Notes under the pieces: model-generated | Seen by the model: only the letters and a program-made list of their open reading frames with translations | The model's database searches: none | What the model was told of the DNA's origin: nothing | Part shown: one piece after another, positions 1 to 8,353 of the stretch | Layout of the letters: every line of letters starts with the position of its first letter | Position numbering within the stretch: the stretch's first letter is position 1 | Translations under genes and position numbers: made by a program | Origin: Faucicola sp048551375 | Lineage (GTDB): Bacteria; Pseudomonadota; Gammaproteobacteria; Pseudomonadales; Moraxellaceae | Direction: 5' to 3' | Assembly: GCF_048551375.1 (NCBI RefSeq) | Contig: NZ_JBLYZJ010000009.1 | Span: 1 to 64,000, forward strand | Length of the DNA: 64,000 bases

Positions 1-81
1 CTCTATTCATTTGTCGGCTCTTAGTGACTTGCTTTTTTTTATAATACCTTGTTTTTATTGAAGTGCGTAACTTCAGTGATT

Positions 82-115
82 AAAATAAAAAACCCCATAA
101 GCAAGCCTATGGGGT
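82..115 (-). terminator. Rho-independent terminator after rplQ
   Basis: On the minus strand an 8-bp stem (ACCCCATA paired with TATGGGGT, 8-nt loop) is followed by a T-rich tract. It lies 33 bp past the rplQ stop and closes the alpha operon. Bases 1-81 hold nothing I can assign. Confidence 0.85.
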
Positions 116-148
116 CAATTTACTGCCTAAATAGCACAGTCAATAAAA

Positions 149-514
149 TTAGTCACGGTCAACTAATTCAACGTATGCCATTGGAGCAGCATCACCATCA
201 CGGTAACCACATTTGATGATACGCAAATAACCGCCTTGGCGAGTTTTATAGCGTGGACCTAATGTAGTGAATAGTTTACCAACAACCGCTTTGCTACGCA
301 AACGGCTAAATGCTAAACGGCGATTAGCAACAGAATCTTCTTTTGCTAATGTGATTAATGGCTCTGCTACACGGCGTAATTCTTTCGCCTTTGGCAAAGT
401 GGTTTTGATAAGTTCATGTTCAAATAATGAGTTCGTCATATTTTGGAACATTGCCTTACGATGGCTGCTGGTACGACCCAGTTTCACGCCACTATTACGA
501 TGTCGCATGGTCAA
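149..514 (-). CDS. rplQ: 50S ribosomal protein L17
   Basis: L17 is a large-subunit protein near the peptide exit tunnel. The 121-residue product begins MRHRNSGVKLGR after two leading residues and carries the family's basic N-terminus and FEHELIKTTLPKAKELRR segment; length matches the bacterial family. It is the last gene of the alpha operon, 14 bp after rpoA, and is followed by a strong terminator. Identification rests on direct sequence recognition. Confidence 0.97.
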   Translation of the reverse strand: MTMRHRNSGVKLGRTSSHRKAMFQNMTNSLFEHELIKTTLPKAKELRRVAEPLITLAKEDSVANRRLAFSRLRSKAVVGKLFTTLGPRYKTRQGGYLRIIKCGYRDGDAAPMAYVELVDRD

Positions 515-528
515 ACTTCCTTTAAATG

Positions 529-1536
529 TTAACGGCTACGGTAAGAAAAACGGTCATCAACACGCAAATCAGCAGGTGGCCAATTTTCAAGACGCATACC
601 TAGCTCTAAGTCTTTAGACGCTAGTACATCTTTGATTTCAGTTAATGATTTCTTACCTAGATTTGGGGTTTTTAACAACTCAGTTTCGGTGCGTTGTACC
701 AAATCGCCAATGTAATAGATATTTTCCGCTTTCAAGCAATTTGCTGAGCGAACCGTTAATTCCAAGTCATCCACTGGGCGTAACAGCACAGGGTCAACTT
801 CTTCTTTTTCCTTAACAGGCTCTGGCATTTCTTCAGCTTCTAAATCTACAAATACGGCAATTTGTTGCTGTAAAATAGTTGCTGCTTTACGAATTGCTTC
901 TTCAGGGTCAATCGTGCCATTGGTTTCAAGCTCAATTACCAAACGGTCTAAGTCAGTACGTTGCTCAACACGAGCATTTTCGACTTGATAAGCGACACGA
1001 ATAATAGGACTATAACTGGCATCAAGCTTTAAACGCCCAATTGTCTTATTTTCACCTGATTCTTTACGAGCATTTGCAGGCTCATAACCACGACCCATTG
1101 CAACACGTAAACGCATTTTTAGATGCCCACGGTCACTCAATGTGCCAATAACTAAATCAGGGTTGATAATTTCAACATTATGGGGTAGCTCAATATCTGA
1201 AGCCAATACAGTTCCCGGACCTTGTTTGTCAAGGGTCAAGAATACTTCATTTTGGTCATGAACTTGAATTGCCAAGTCTTTAAGGTTGAGTAGCAAGTCT
1301 AATACATCTTCTTGCAATCCCTCTAGCGTGGAATACTCATGATCAACACCTTCGATTTCTGCTTCAACGACAGCAGCACCAGGTAATGAAGATAATAGAA
1401 TACGGCGAAGGGCATTCCCTAGAGTATGCCCAAAACCCCGCTCTAACGGTTCGAGCGTGACTTTGGCATGCGTTTCATTAACCGTGTCCACGTGAATGGC
1501 ATTCGGTGTAAGAAACTCTGTAGCATTTAGCATCAT
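529..1536 (-). CDS. rpoA: DNA-directed RNA polymerase subunit alpha
   Basis: Alpha nucleates RNA polymerase assembly through its N-terminal domain and contacts UP elements and activators through its C-terminal domain. The 335-aa product shows the N-terminal signature GFGHTLGNALRRILLSSLPG near residues 34-53. The C-terminal helix-hairpin-helix domain (about residues 255-320, with RSANCLKAENIYYIGDLVQR) is present. An acidic linker joins the two. It sits between rpsD and rplQ as in other gammaproteobacteria. Two adjacent ATGs make the first residue uncertain by one. Confidence 0.98.
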   Translation of the reverse strand: MMLNATEFLTPNAIHVDTVNETHAKVTLEPLERGFGHTLGNALRRILLSSLPGAAVVEAEIEGVDHEYSTLEGLQEDVLDLLLNLKDLAIQVHDQNEVFLTLDKQGPGTVLASDIELPHNVEIINPDLVIGTLSDRGHLKMRLRVAMGRGYEPANARKESGENKTIGRLKLDASYSPIIRVAYQVENARVEQRTDLDRLVIELETNGTIDPEEAIRKAATILQQQIAVFVDLEAEEMPEPVKEKEEVDPVLLRPVDDLELTVRSANCLKAENIYYIGDLVQRTETELLKTPNLGKKSLTEIKDVLASKDLELGMRLENWPPADLRVDDRFSYRSR

Positions 1537-1564
1537 ATGTCACCTCGACTTTTTATAAAATTAA

Positions 1565-2206
1565 TTATTTAGAGTACAACTCAACAATCAAGTGTTCGTT
1601 GATTTCTGCTGGTAATTCAGCACGCTCAGGTGCTTGTTTGAATGTACCTTGCAATTTGCTATGGTCAACTTCTAACCATGCAGGTGTACCACGTTGGCTC
1701 GCAAGTTCAATGGCGTTTTTGATACGCAATTGTTCTTTTGATTTTTCGTGTACAGCAATCACGTCACCATCTTGCAATTGAATTGATGGGATATTCACAC
1801 GAACGAATTCGTCACGACCTGCTTTTTTCACCAAAATTGCACGGTGACTTACAAGTTGACGTGCTTCAGCACGTGTCGCACCAAAACCCATGCGATAAAC
1901 AACATTATCCAAACGGCGTTCTAACATTTGAAGTAGGTTTTCACCTGTTGCACCTTTCATACGGGCAGCTTCTTTATAGTAGTTTGAGAATTGACGCTCT
2001 AACACACCATAAATACGCTTAACTTTTTGTTTTTCACGTAACTGCAATGAGTATTCTGATGTTTTGCTACGTGGGTTACCATGTTGACCAGGGGCACGAT
2101 CAGCTTTTTTGGTTTTTTCTTCGTACGCTTTTACACCTGATTTTAATTGTAAATCAGTACCTTCACGACGAGAAAGTTTTAGTTTTGGACCTAGATAACG
2201 GGCCAT
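1565..2206 (-). CDS. rpsD: 30S ribosomal protein S4
   Basis: S4 is a primary 16S rRNA-binding assembly protein and, in E. coli, the translational repressor of the alpha operon. The 213-aa product has the N-terminal MARYLGPKLKLSRREGTDL and the S4 RNA-binding domain (ERRLDNVVYRMGFGATRAEARQLVSHRAI, about residues 97-125). It is a few residues longer than the usual 206-208. Whether it autoregulates this operon here is inference from E. coli. Confidence 0.97.
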   Translation of the reverse strand: MARYLGPKLKLSRREGTDLQLKSGVKAYEEKTKKADRAPGQHGNPRSKTSEYSLQLREKQKVKRIYGVLERQFSNYYKEAARMKGATGENLLQMLERRLDNVVYRMGFGATRAEARQLVSHRAILVKKAGRDEFVRVNIPSIQLQDGDVIAVHEKSKEQLRIKNAIELASQRGTPAWLEVDHSKLQGTFKQAPERAELPAEINEHLIVELYSK

Positions 2207-2235
2207 ATAAGTCTCCTTATTCGCAACGTTGCATA

Positions 2236-2625
2236 TTAAACACGACGTTTTTTGGGTGGACGAGTTCCGTTATGAGGAATCGGGGTTACATCGCTAATGC
2301 TGTTGATTTTATAACCCAATGCACCTAATGCTCTTACCGCAGACTCACGACCAGGTCCTGGACCTTTAACCAAGACATCAACATTCTTGACACCATATTC
2401 TTGAGCAGCTTTACCAGCTACTTCAGCCGCTACCTGAGCAGCGAATGGTGTTGATTTACGTGAACCACGGAAGCCTTGTCCACCTGCGGTGGCCCAAGCC
2501 AAAGCATTACCTTGACGATCGGTAATGGTAACAATGGTGTTATTAAAAGACGCATGGATATGAGCTACGCCCTCTGATACTGAGCGACGAGTCACTTTTT
2601 TGCGACTGCGAGTGTCTTTTGCCAT
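2236..2625 (-). CDS. rpsK: 30S ribosomal protein S11
   Basis: S11 forms part of the 30S platform beside the E site. The 129-aa protein shows the conserved block HASFNNTIVTITDRQGNALAW near residue 24 and the C-terminal TPIPHNGTRPPKKRRV tail. Its length matches E. coli S11 exactly. It lies between rpsM and rpsD with spacers of 20 and 29 bp, so it is cotranscribed in the alpha operon. Confidence 0.98.
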   Translation of the reverse strand: MAKDTRSRKKVTRRSVSEGVAHIHASFNNTIVTITDRQGNALAWATAGGQGFRGSRKSTPFAAQVAAEVAGKAAQEYGVKNVDVLVKGPGPGRESAVRALGALGYKINSISDVTPIPHNGTRPPKKRRV

Positions 2626-2645
2626 CTTTTAGCTTCCTAAGTTAA

Positions 2646-3002
2646 TTATTTTTTAATTGCTTTACGTGGGCCTTTACGAGTACGGGCATTCGTTTTAGTA
2701 CGTTGTCCGTTAACAGGCAAACCACGACGATGACGTAAGCCACGATAGCAACCTAAGTCAACCAAGCGTTTAATGTTCATTGAGATTTCACGACGCAAGT
2801 CACCTTCCGTCGCATATTCTGCAACTTGAGAACGGATAGCATCAAGCTGTGTATCATCTAATTGACTAATTTTAGTCGTTGGTGCGATGTTTACGGCTTC
2901 TAAGATTTTAGCAGCAGTAGTACGACCAATACCAAAAATATAAGTCAATGAAATCACAGCATGTTTGTTATCCGGAATGTTTACACCGGCAATACGAGCC
3001 AT
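2646..3002 (-). CDS. rpsM: 30S ribosomal protein S13
   Basis: S13 sits in the 30S head and contacts the P-site tRNA and intersubunit bridges. The 118-aa product begins MARIAGVNIPDNKHAVISLT and ends with the basic RTKTNARTRKGPRKAIKK tail. I chose the ATG at 3002: its GGAG box is 8 nt upstream, while an in-frame ATG at 3008 would be only 2 nt from it. First gene of the alpha operon, behind the promoter at 3109-3137. Confidence 0.97.
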   Translation of the reverse strand: MARIAGVNIPDNKHAVISLTYIFGIGRTTAAKILEAVNIAPTTKISQLDDTQLDAIRSQVAEYATEGDLRREISMNIKRLVDLGCYRGLRHRRGLPVNGQRTKTNARTRKGPRKAIKK

Positions 3003-3099
3003 TGACATTTCTCCAAATTTAAAAACAAGGTGCTATTGCACCTGCGTTGACGTGATATTTTGAAGCTTTGGTTATCTACAAAAGTTTCAAAATAACGAC

Positions 3100-3129
3100 A
3101 AGTAGCGGATGATACCTTATCCGCTACTT
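3100..3129. repeat. Perfect 11-bp dyad over the alpha promoter
   Basis: AAGTAGCGGAT (3100-3110) and its exact reverse complement (3119-3129) are separated by 8 bp. The dyad covers the -10 element and part of the spacer of the predicted rpsM promoter. A T-run follows it only on the plus strand, so it is not a terminator for the ribosomal transcripts. Confidence 0.7.
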
Positions 3130-3137
3130 TTTTGCAA
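3109..3137 (-). promoter_or_regulatory. Predicted alpha operon promoter (rpsM)
   Basis: The minus strand reads TTGCAA (3132-3137), a 17-bp spacer and TATCAT (3109-3114). This leaves a leader of about 100 nt before rpsM. In E. coli the equivalent leader folds into the S4-binding pseudoknot; I did not confirm such a fold here. Confidence 0.6.
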
Positions 3138-3145
3138 GACCTAAA

Positions 3146-3262
3146 TTAGCCTTGACGTTGTTTGTGACGTGGTTCTGCACTGCAAATCACACGTACAACA
3201 CCTTTGCGGCGTACAATTTTACAGCTACCACAAATTCTTTTTACTGATGCTTGAACTTTCAT
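3146..3262 (-). CDS. rpmJ: 50S ribosomal protein L36
   Basis: This 38-residue gene encodes a protein starting MKVQASVKRICGSCKIVRRK and ending EPRHKQRQG. It has the zinc ligands C11, C14, C27 and H33 of the C+ form of L36. It follows secY by 17 bp and closes the spc operon, the normal place. An in-frame ATG lies one codon upstream, but the AGGAG box fits the chosen start better (6 nt). Confidence 0.95.
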   Translation of the reverse strand: MKVQASVKRICGSCKIVRRKGVVRVICSAEPRHKQRQG

Positions 3263-3279
3263 CATAAGCTCCTTAATTG

Positions 3280-4617
3280 TTAGGATTGTTTAACCAAGTT
3301 GGATTGCACTAAACTATAATCATGGTATTGATGGGTCATCAAATGGGCCTTAATTTGTGCGATAAAGTCCATAATCACCACGACTGTAATCAATACTGAC
3401 GTACCACCTAAATGAAATGGAATACCAAATGCGTTTTGCAAAATCATTGGCATTAAGCAGATAACTGTCATATAGACCGCACCAATGAAGGTTAAGCGGT
3501 TTAAGACATGATCCAAATAACGCTGGGTCTGTTGCCCTGGGCGAATACCGGGAATATATGCTCCACTCTTTTTCAAGTTTTCTGCTACTTCTTTTGGACT
3601 AAATACCAAAGCCGTATAAAAATAACAAAAGAAAATAATTAATGCACCAAAAATAAACAAATATAACGGTGTACCAGGGGACAATAATAATGCAAAGTTT
3701 TGCATAAAACTTTGGAACATATTAGGATTGGCAGATTGACCAACCCATTGCCCTAAACTGGCAGGAAATAACAACAATGAACTGGCAAAAATTGCAGGAA
3801 TAACCCCTGCCATATTAATTTTTAATGGTAAATGTGATTGTTGTTGGGCATAAATCTTACGCCCTTGTTGTTGTTTTTGGGCATAGTTTACAGGAATACG
3901 GCGTTGAGCTCGTTCAATAAAGACAATTCCTGCCACAACCGCTAAGGCTAACAATACAAAGATAAACAATGCTATCATGTTCATCTGTCCTTGTTGCACT
4001 GCATTTATGGATTGTGTGACTACACTTGGAAACGTTGCAACAATCCCTGCTAAAATTAGCATGGAAATACCGTTACCAATACCACGTTCGGTAATTTGCT
4101 CACCTAACCACATCAAAAACATCGAACCTGCTACCAACGAGGTAACAGCAGGGATATAAAATGCCAAGCCTGTTGCTAAAGTCAATTTTTGACTTATCAA
4201 GCCTGTACACATACCCACAGATTGCACCAGTGCCAATAATAAGGTAAGTTGACGGGTATATTTATTTATTTGACGCTGACCTGCCTGTCCTTCTTTTTTT
4301 AATGCTTCTAAAGAAGGAATGACTGCCGACATCATTTGCACAATAATTGATGCAGAGATATAAGGCATAATCCCTAAAGCCATGACTGACATACGTTCCA
4401 ATGCACCACCCGAGAACATATTAAATAGTCCTAGAATGGTATTTTCATTGGTTTTAAAAAAGTTAGCCAAGCTATCAGGGTTCATACCTGGAATCGGTAC
4501 GTGCGAACCAAAACGATAAACAATTAAAGCACCCAACAAAAATAATAAACGATTGAAAAGTTCATCATATTTTCTGATAAACGCCAATGGGTTCATTGAT
4601 GTTGAATGCTTTGTCAT
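3280..4617 (-). CDS. secY: Protein translocase subunit SecY
   Basis: SecY forms the inner-membrane channel through which SecA-driven and cotranslational export proceeds, with SecE and SecG. The 445-aa product has about ten hydrophobic helices. Recognisable family blocks are the N-terminal FNRLLFLLGALIVYRFGSHVPIPG, FSGGALERMSVMALGIMPYISASI (plug region) and GIRPGQQTQRYLDHVLNRLT. It starts 6 bp after rplO, as in other spc operons. Confidence 0.98.
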   Translation of the reverse strand: MTKHSTSMNPLAFIRKYDELFNRLLFLLGALIVYRFGSHVPIPGMNPDSLANFFKTNENTILGLFNMFSGGALERMSVMALGIMPYISASIIVQMMSAVIPSLEALKKEGQAGQRQINKYTRQLTLLLALVQSVGMCTGLISQKLTLATGLAFYIPAVTSLVAGSMFLMWLGEQITERGIGNGISMLILAGIVATFPSVVTQSINAVQQGQMNMIALFIFVLLALAVVAGIVFIERAQRRIPVNYAQKQQQGRKIYAQQQSHLPLKINMAGVIPAIFASSLLLFPASLGQWVGQSANPNMFQSFMQNFALLLSPGTPLYLFIFGALIIFFCYFYTALVFSPKEVAENLKKSGAYIPGIRPGQQTQRYLDHVLNRLTFIGAVYMTVICLMPMILQNAFGIPFHLGGTSVLITVVVIMDFIAQIKAHLMTHQYHDYSLVQSNLVKQS

Positions 4618-4623
4618 GTAGGA

Positions 4624-5064
4624 TTACTCCTCAACGGTACCGCCAGCGGTTTCAATCGCTGTTTTAGCACCTTTGGTCACTTTTACACCTTTAAAGGTAT
4701 ATGCTTTGGTAACTTCACCAGAAAGAATGATACGCACACGTTGCATATCGTGGCGAATAATATTAGCGGCTTTTAAAGTTTCAACGCTAACTACATCACC
4801 TTCTACTTTATTTAACTCTGATAAACGCACTTCTGCAGTTACCATGGCTAATTTACTGGTAAAGCCAAATTTTGGTAAACGGCGATATAAAGGCATTTGA
4901 CCGCCTTCAAAGCCTGAGCGAATACCAGAACCTGTGCGTGAAGTTTGACCTTTCACACCACGACCACCCGTTTTACCGATGCCAGAACCAATACCACGTC
5001 CACGACGGTGTTTGGTTTTTCTTGAGCCTTCAGCAGGGCTTAATTCATTTAGACGTAGACCCAT
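4624..5064 (-). CDS. rplO: 50S ribosomal protein L15
   Basis: L15 is a late large-subunit assembly protein. The 146-aa product has the glycine/arginine-rich N-terminus (KTKHRRGRGIGSGIGKTGGR, about residues 17-36) that threads into 23S rRNA and the C-terminal globular domain. Its ATG overlaps the rpmD stop codon in a TAATG arrangement, implying translational coupling. Confidence 0.97.
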   Translation of the reverse strand: MGLRLNELSPAEGSRKTKHRRGRGIGSGIGKTGGRGVKGQTSRTGSGIRSGFEGGQMPLYRRLPKFGFTSKLAMVTAEVRLSELNKVEGDVVSVETLKAANIIRHDMQRVRIILSGEVTKAYTFKGVKVTKGAKTAIETAGGTVEE

Positions 5065-5243
5065 TATACTTCCTCCACTTTAACCATATAGTTAACGCGG
5101 TTTACCATACCACGGGTCGAAGGGGTATCTTCAACTTCAACAGTATGACCAATTCGACGTAACCCTAAGCCTTTTAAACAAGCCTTATGACTTGCTAAAC
5201 GGTGGGCAGACGATTTAATTTGAGTAACTTTCATTGTTTTCAT
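5064..5243 (-). CDS. rpmD: 50S ribosomal protein L30
   Basis: This 59-residue gene reads MKTMKVTQIKSSAHRLASHK and continues with GLGLRRIGHTVEVEDTPSTR, the L30 signature, ending in VNYMVKVEEV. Length equals the E. coli protein. It lies between rpsE and rplO and shares one base with the rplO start, so all spc operon members are present. Confidence 0.96.
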   Translation of the reverse strand: MKTMKVTQIKSSAHRLASHKACLKGLGLRRIGHTVEVEDTPSTRGMVNRVNYMVKVEEV

Positions 5244-5261
5244 GATAACTCACCTTATCTC

Positions 5262-5759
5262 TTAGCCCAAAATTTCTTCAACAGTCTTGCCACGTTTGGC
5301 AGCTACATGTTCAGGCGTAGCCATTTCTTTTAGACCATTAAAAGTCGCACGTACAACGTTTGCATTGTTGGTTGAACCATAGCATTTTGTTAATACATCT
5401 TTAACGCCTGCTACTTCAAGCACTGCACGCATTGCACCACCTGCAATAACACCTGTACCTTCTGAGGCAGGTTGCATATATACACGGCTTGCACCATGAC
5501 GAGCGGTAATTGGGTGTTGTAGTGTTGTACCGTCTAATTCAACAGTAATCATATTACGTTTAGCGGCTTCAAGGGCTTTTTGGATAGCAGCAGGCACTTC
5601 ACGAGCTTTACCACGACCAAAGCCAACACGACCATTGCCATCACCAACAACTGTTAAGGCAGTAAAAGAAAAAATACGACCACCTTTAACTACTTTAGAA
5701 ACACGACCTACGGTGACTAGGCGTTCTACCAAACCGTCTGTTTGTTCAACTTTTGCCAT
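5262..5759 (-). CDS. rpsE: 30S ribosomal protein S5
   Basis: S5 lines the mRNA entry tunnel and affects decoding fidelity. The 165-aa product has the double-stranded RNA-binding-like N-terminal domain (LVERLVTVGRVSKVVKGGRI, residues 10-29) and the block GFGRGKAREVPAAIQKALEAA. It is preceded by rplR (2-bp gap) and followed by rpmD. Confidence 0.98.
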   Translation of the reverse strand: MAKVEQTDGLVERLVTVGRVSKVVKGGRIFSFTALTVVGDGNGRVGFGRGKAREVPAAIQKALEAAKRNMITVELDGTTLQHPITARHGASRVYMQPASEGTGVIAGGAMRAVLEVAGVKDVLTKCYGSTNNANVVRATFNGLKEMATPEHVAAKRGKTVEEILG

Positions 5760-5761
5760 GA

Positions 5762-6112
5762 TTAGAACTCCAATCCATTTTCACGAGCGGCTTCAGCCAA
5801 GGCTTTTACACGACCATGATATTTAAAACCACTACGGTCAAATGCGACTTTGCTAATGCCAGCAGCTTTTGCACGTTCTGCGATTAATTTACCAACAGCA
5901 GTTGCTGCATCAATGTTGCTAGTTTGCCCTGCACGTAAGGTTGCATCAAGGGTTGAAGCTTGAGCCAATACTTCACCACCAGTAGGTGAAATAACTTGTG
6001 CATAGATGTGGCTATTGGTACGGTTAACCAACAAACGGTTGACACCTAAACCACGAATATGAAAGCGGGTTTTTTTCGCTCGGCGTAAGCGAGCAGCTTT
6101 TTTATCCAACAT
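5762..6112 (-). CDS. rplR: 50S ribosomal protein L18
   Basis: L18 binds 5S rRNA and anchors it to the large subunit with L5. The 116-aa product contains RAKKTRFHIRGLGVNRLLV at the N-terminus and ends with FDRSGFKYHGRVKALAEAAR, the family signature. Gaps to rplF and rpsE are 12 and 2 bp. Confidence 0.97.
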   Translation of the reverse strand: MLDKKAARLRRAKKTRFHIRGLGVNRLLVNRTNSHIYAQVISPTGGEVLAQASTLDATLRAGQTSNIDAATAVGKLIAERAKAAGISKVAFDRSGFKYHGRVKALAEAARENGLEF

Positions 6113-6124
6113 ATCATTTCACCT

Positions 6125-6658
6125 TTATTTTTTCTTAGCTTCTTTACGAGCGACATGCTCATCGCTATAACGAACGCCTTTGCCTTTGTAAGGCTCAGGT
6201 GGGCGATAGCCACGAATATTGGCAGCTGCTTGACCTAGTTTTTGTTTATCCGTTGATTTTAGGATAATTTCGGTCGCTGTTGGGGTTTCAGCAGTTACGC
6301 CTTCTGGTAAGGTGTATTCGATTGGGTGTGAATAACCCAAGTTCAAGTTAACCTTATTACCAGCGACAGCGGCTTTATAACCAACACCAATCAATTGTAG
6401 ACGACGTTCAAAGCCTTCAGAAACACCTTTTACCATGTTGTTAAGGATGGCACGAACAGTACCTGTGTGCATCCAACCATCTTTGGTATCAGATTTTGGT
6501 GAAAGAGTAACAGTGTTATCTTCCTGTTTTAGCTCGACCAAATCATGCAGGCGTAGCGTAAGTGTACCTTTGCTACCTTTAACTTCAACCTGCTGACCGT
6601 TCAAAGTAACGCTTGTGCCATTTGGCAAGGTTACTGGGGCTTTAGCCACACGAGACAT
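6125..6658 (-). CDS. rplF: 50S ribosomal protein L6
   Basis: L6 binds near the sarcin-ricin loop of 23S rRNA. The 177-aa product starts MSRVAKAPVTLPNG and carries the conserved NIRGYRPPEPYKGKGVRY block near the C-terminus. The frame stays open upstream to 6727, but those 23 residues are unlike L6. The ATG at 6658 has an AGGAA box, so I placed the start there. That leaves a 75-bp spacer after rpsH, unusually long for this operon, holding a terminator-like hairpin. Confidence 0.96.
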   Translation of the reverse strand: MSRVAKAPVTLPNGTSVTLNGQQVEVKGSKGTLTLRLHDLVELKQEDNTVTLSPKSDTKDGWMHTGTVRAILNNMVKGVSEGFERRLQLIGVGYKAAVAGNKVNLNLGYSHPIEYTLPEGVTAETPTATEIILKSTDKQKLGQAAANIRGYRPPEPYKGKGVRYSDEHVARKEAKKK

Positions 6659-6683
6659 ACGGGTAATTCCTATAAAAGTTAAT

Positions 6684-6716
6684 AAAAAACGAACAGGCAT
6701 GATCAATCTATGCCTG
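6684..6716 (-). terminator. Terminator-like hairpin between rpsH and rplF
   Basis: On the minus strand CAGGCAT pairs with ATGCCTG (7 bp, 9-nt loop); TTCG and then six T residues follow. It lies inside the spc operon, so at most partial termination or attenuation is expected. Its function is inferred from structure only. Confidence 0.5.
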
Positions 6717-6733
6717 CCCTTCTTCAAAAAGAC

Positions 6734-7132
6734 TTATGCAACGAAAGCGATAACTTCGCCACCCAAGCCTTGTTTACGAGCTTCACGATCACTCATGATG
6801 CCTTTATTAGTAGAGATGATTGCAACACCTAAGCCTTGTTGAATGCTTGGTAGTTCATCTTTACCACGGTATTGACGCAAACCTGGACGGCTATAGCGTT
6901 TTAACATTTCGATGACAGGTTTGCCTTCAAAATATTTTAATTCGATGGTCAATTCAGTTTTACCAGTCGCAACTTCTTCAGTTGTTGCAGTGGCTACATA
7001 GCCTTCGTTTACCAATAAATCGGCAATTGATTTACGTAGTTTTGAGTTTGGCATAGTAACTGAGGCTTTGTTAGCCATTTGTGCATTACGGATACGAGTT
7101 AACATATCAGCAACGGTATCTTGCATACTCAT
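6734..7132 (-). CDS. rpsH: 30S ribosomal protein S8
   Basis: S8 binds the central domain of 16S rRNA and, in E. coli, represses spc operon translation by binding the rplE leader. The 132-aa product begins MSMQDTVADMLTRIRNAQMA and ends with the conserved block containing STNKGIMSDREARKQGLGGE. A GGAG box lies 7 nt before the ATG. Position after rpsN matches the standard order. Confidence 0.98.
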   Translation of the reverse strand: MSMQDTVADMLTRIRNAQMANKASVTMPNSKLRKSIADLLVNEGYVATATTEEVATGKTELTIELKYFEGKPVIEMLKRYSRPGLRQYRGKDELPSIQQGLGVAIISTNKGIMSDREARKQGLGGEVIAFVA

Positions 7133-7143
7133 ATGATATCTCC

Positions 7144-7449
7144 TTACCAGCTTGCTTTGTGAACGCCAGGCACATCGCCTTGCATTACTTTTTCACGAAT
7201 CATATTACGTGAAAGACCAAATTTACGGAAGTAACCATGTGGACGACCTGTTAAGGCACAACGGTTACGTAAGCGAACTGGTGAAGCGTTACGTGGCAAT
7301 GCTTGTAGGGCAAGCATTGCGTCAAGACGCTCTTCGTCAGTTGCATTGATGTCGCTCATAATTGCTTTTAGCTTGGCTCGCTTTTCGGCATATTTAGCAA
7401 CAGTCGCTTCGCGTTTTAATTCGCGATTAATCATACTTTTCTTTGCCAT
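7144..7449 (-). CDS. rpsN: 30S ribosomal protein S14
   Basis: S14 sits in the 30S head. The 101-aa length and absence of paired CxxC motifs mark it as the zinc-independent long form. The C-terminal RNRCALTGRPHGYFRKFGLS segment is diagnostic. It lies between rplE and rpsH in the standard spc order. Confidence 0.97.
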   Translation of the reverse strand: MAKKSMINRELKREATVAKYAEKRAKLKAIMSDINATDEERLDAMLALQALPRNASPVRLRNRCALTGRPHGYFRKFGLSRNMIREKVMQGDVPGVHKASW

Positions 7450-7469
7450 ATTGCTATTATCCTTGCTGA

Positions 7470-8009
7470 TTAACCTTTGAAGGGAAAGCCGAATGCTTTA
7501 AGCAATGCACGACCTTGTTCGTCAGTTTTAGCGGTAGTAGTAATGGTAATGTCTAAACCACGGATGCGGTCAATTTTGTCAAAATCAACTTCTGGGAAAA
7601 CGATTTGTTCTTTGATACCCAAAGAATAGTTGCCACGACCATCAAACGCTTTGTCAGAAAAACCACGGAAGTCACGAATACGAGGAATTGAGATAGAGAT
7701 CAAACGATCCAAGAATTCGTACATTTGCTCACCACGAAGGGTGACTTTACAGCCAATTGGCCATTCTTCACGGATTTTAAAGCCTGCTACTGATTTGCGT
7801 GCTTTTGTGATGACGGGTTTTTGACCTGCAATCGCTGTCATGTCCGCTACTGCACCTTCAAGAATTTTTTTGTCTTGAGCCGCCCCACCAACACCCATAT
7901 TTAGGGTGATTTTGGTGATTTTTGGGATTTCCATCACGTTTTGTAAACCAAGCTCTTGCTGAAGTTTTTGCTTAAGCTCTTCGTTATATACTGTTTTAAG
8001 TCTTGCCAT
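7470..8009 (-). CDS. rplE: 50S ribosomal protein L5
   Basis: L5 binds 5S rRNA and contacts the P-site tRNA. The 179-aa product starts MARLKTVYNEELKQKL and includes the signatures ITLNMGVGGAAQDKK and RDFRGFSDKAFDGRGNYSLG. The frame stays open 20 codons further upstream into the rplX end, but family comparison favours the start at 8009, 19 bp after rplX. Confidence 0.97.
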   Translation of the reverse strand: MARLKTVYNEELKQKLQQELGLQNVMEIPKITKITLNMGVGGAAQDKKILEGAVADMTAIAGQKPVITKARKSVAGFKIREEWPIGCKVTLRGEQMYEFLDRLISISIPRIRDFRGFSDKAFDGRGNYSLGIKEQIVFPEVDFDKIDRIRGLDITITTTAKTDEQGRALLKAFGFPFKG

Positions 8010-8028
8010 TACCAATACCCTTAGATGG

Positions 8029-8346
8029 TTATGCAGTCGCCACAACTTCACCTGATGAACGATAGACACGTTGTTTTTTGCCTTCTGCGTTCACTTGGTA
8101 AGAAATACGATCTGCCTTTTGGGTTGCTGCGTTAAAAATCGCAACGTTTGAAATATGTAAAAATGCTTCTTGCTCAATAATGCCACCTTCTTTGCCTGTC
8201 ATTTGATTAGGCTTTTGGTGTTTTTTAACAATATTGATGCCTTCGACTTTTACACGGTCATCTTTTACTGCCAAGATAGTGCCTTGCTTGCCTTTGTCTT
8301 TGCCAGCTAGGACGATTACTTGGTCGCCTTTACGTAATTTTGCCAT
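8029..8346 (-). CDS. rplX: 50S ribosomal protein L24
   Basis: L24 is an early large-subunit assembly initiator that binds the 5' end of 23S rRNA. The 105-aa product begins MAKLRKGDQVIVLAGKDKGK, the KOW motif, followed by VEGINIVKKHQKPNQ. It follows rplN by 7 bp. Confidence 0.97.
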   Translation of the reverse strand: MAKLRKGDQVIVLAGKDKGKQGTILAVKDDRVKVEGINIVKKHQKPNQMTGKEGGIIEQEAFLHISNVAIFNAATQKADRISYQVNAEGKKQRVYRSSGEVVATA

Positions 8347-8353
8347 GTTTTCC

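Noticed and set aside
3100..3129. Dyad as terminator of the spc operon
   Set aside because: The T-run is on the opposite strand; on the sense strand no T-tract follows.
6659..6727. N-terminal extension of L6
   Set aside because: The 23 extra residues are unlike L6, and overlap the hairpin; the ATG at 6658 has a ribosome-binding site.
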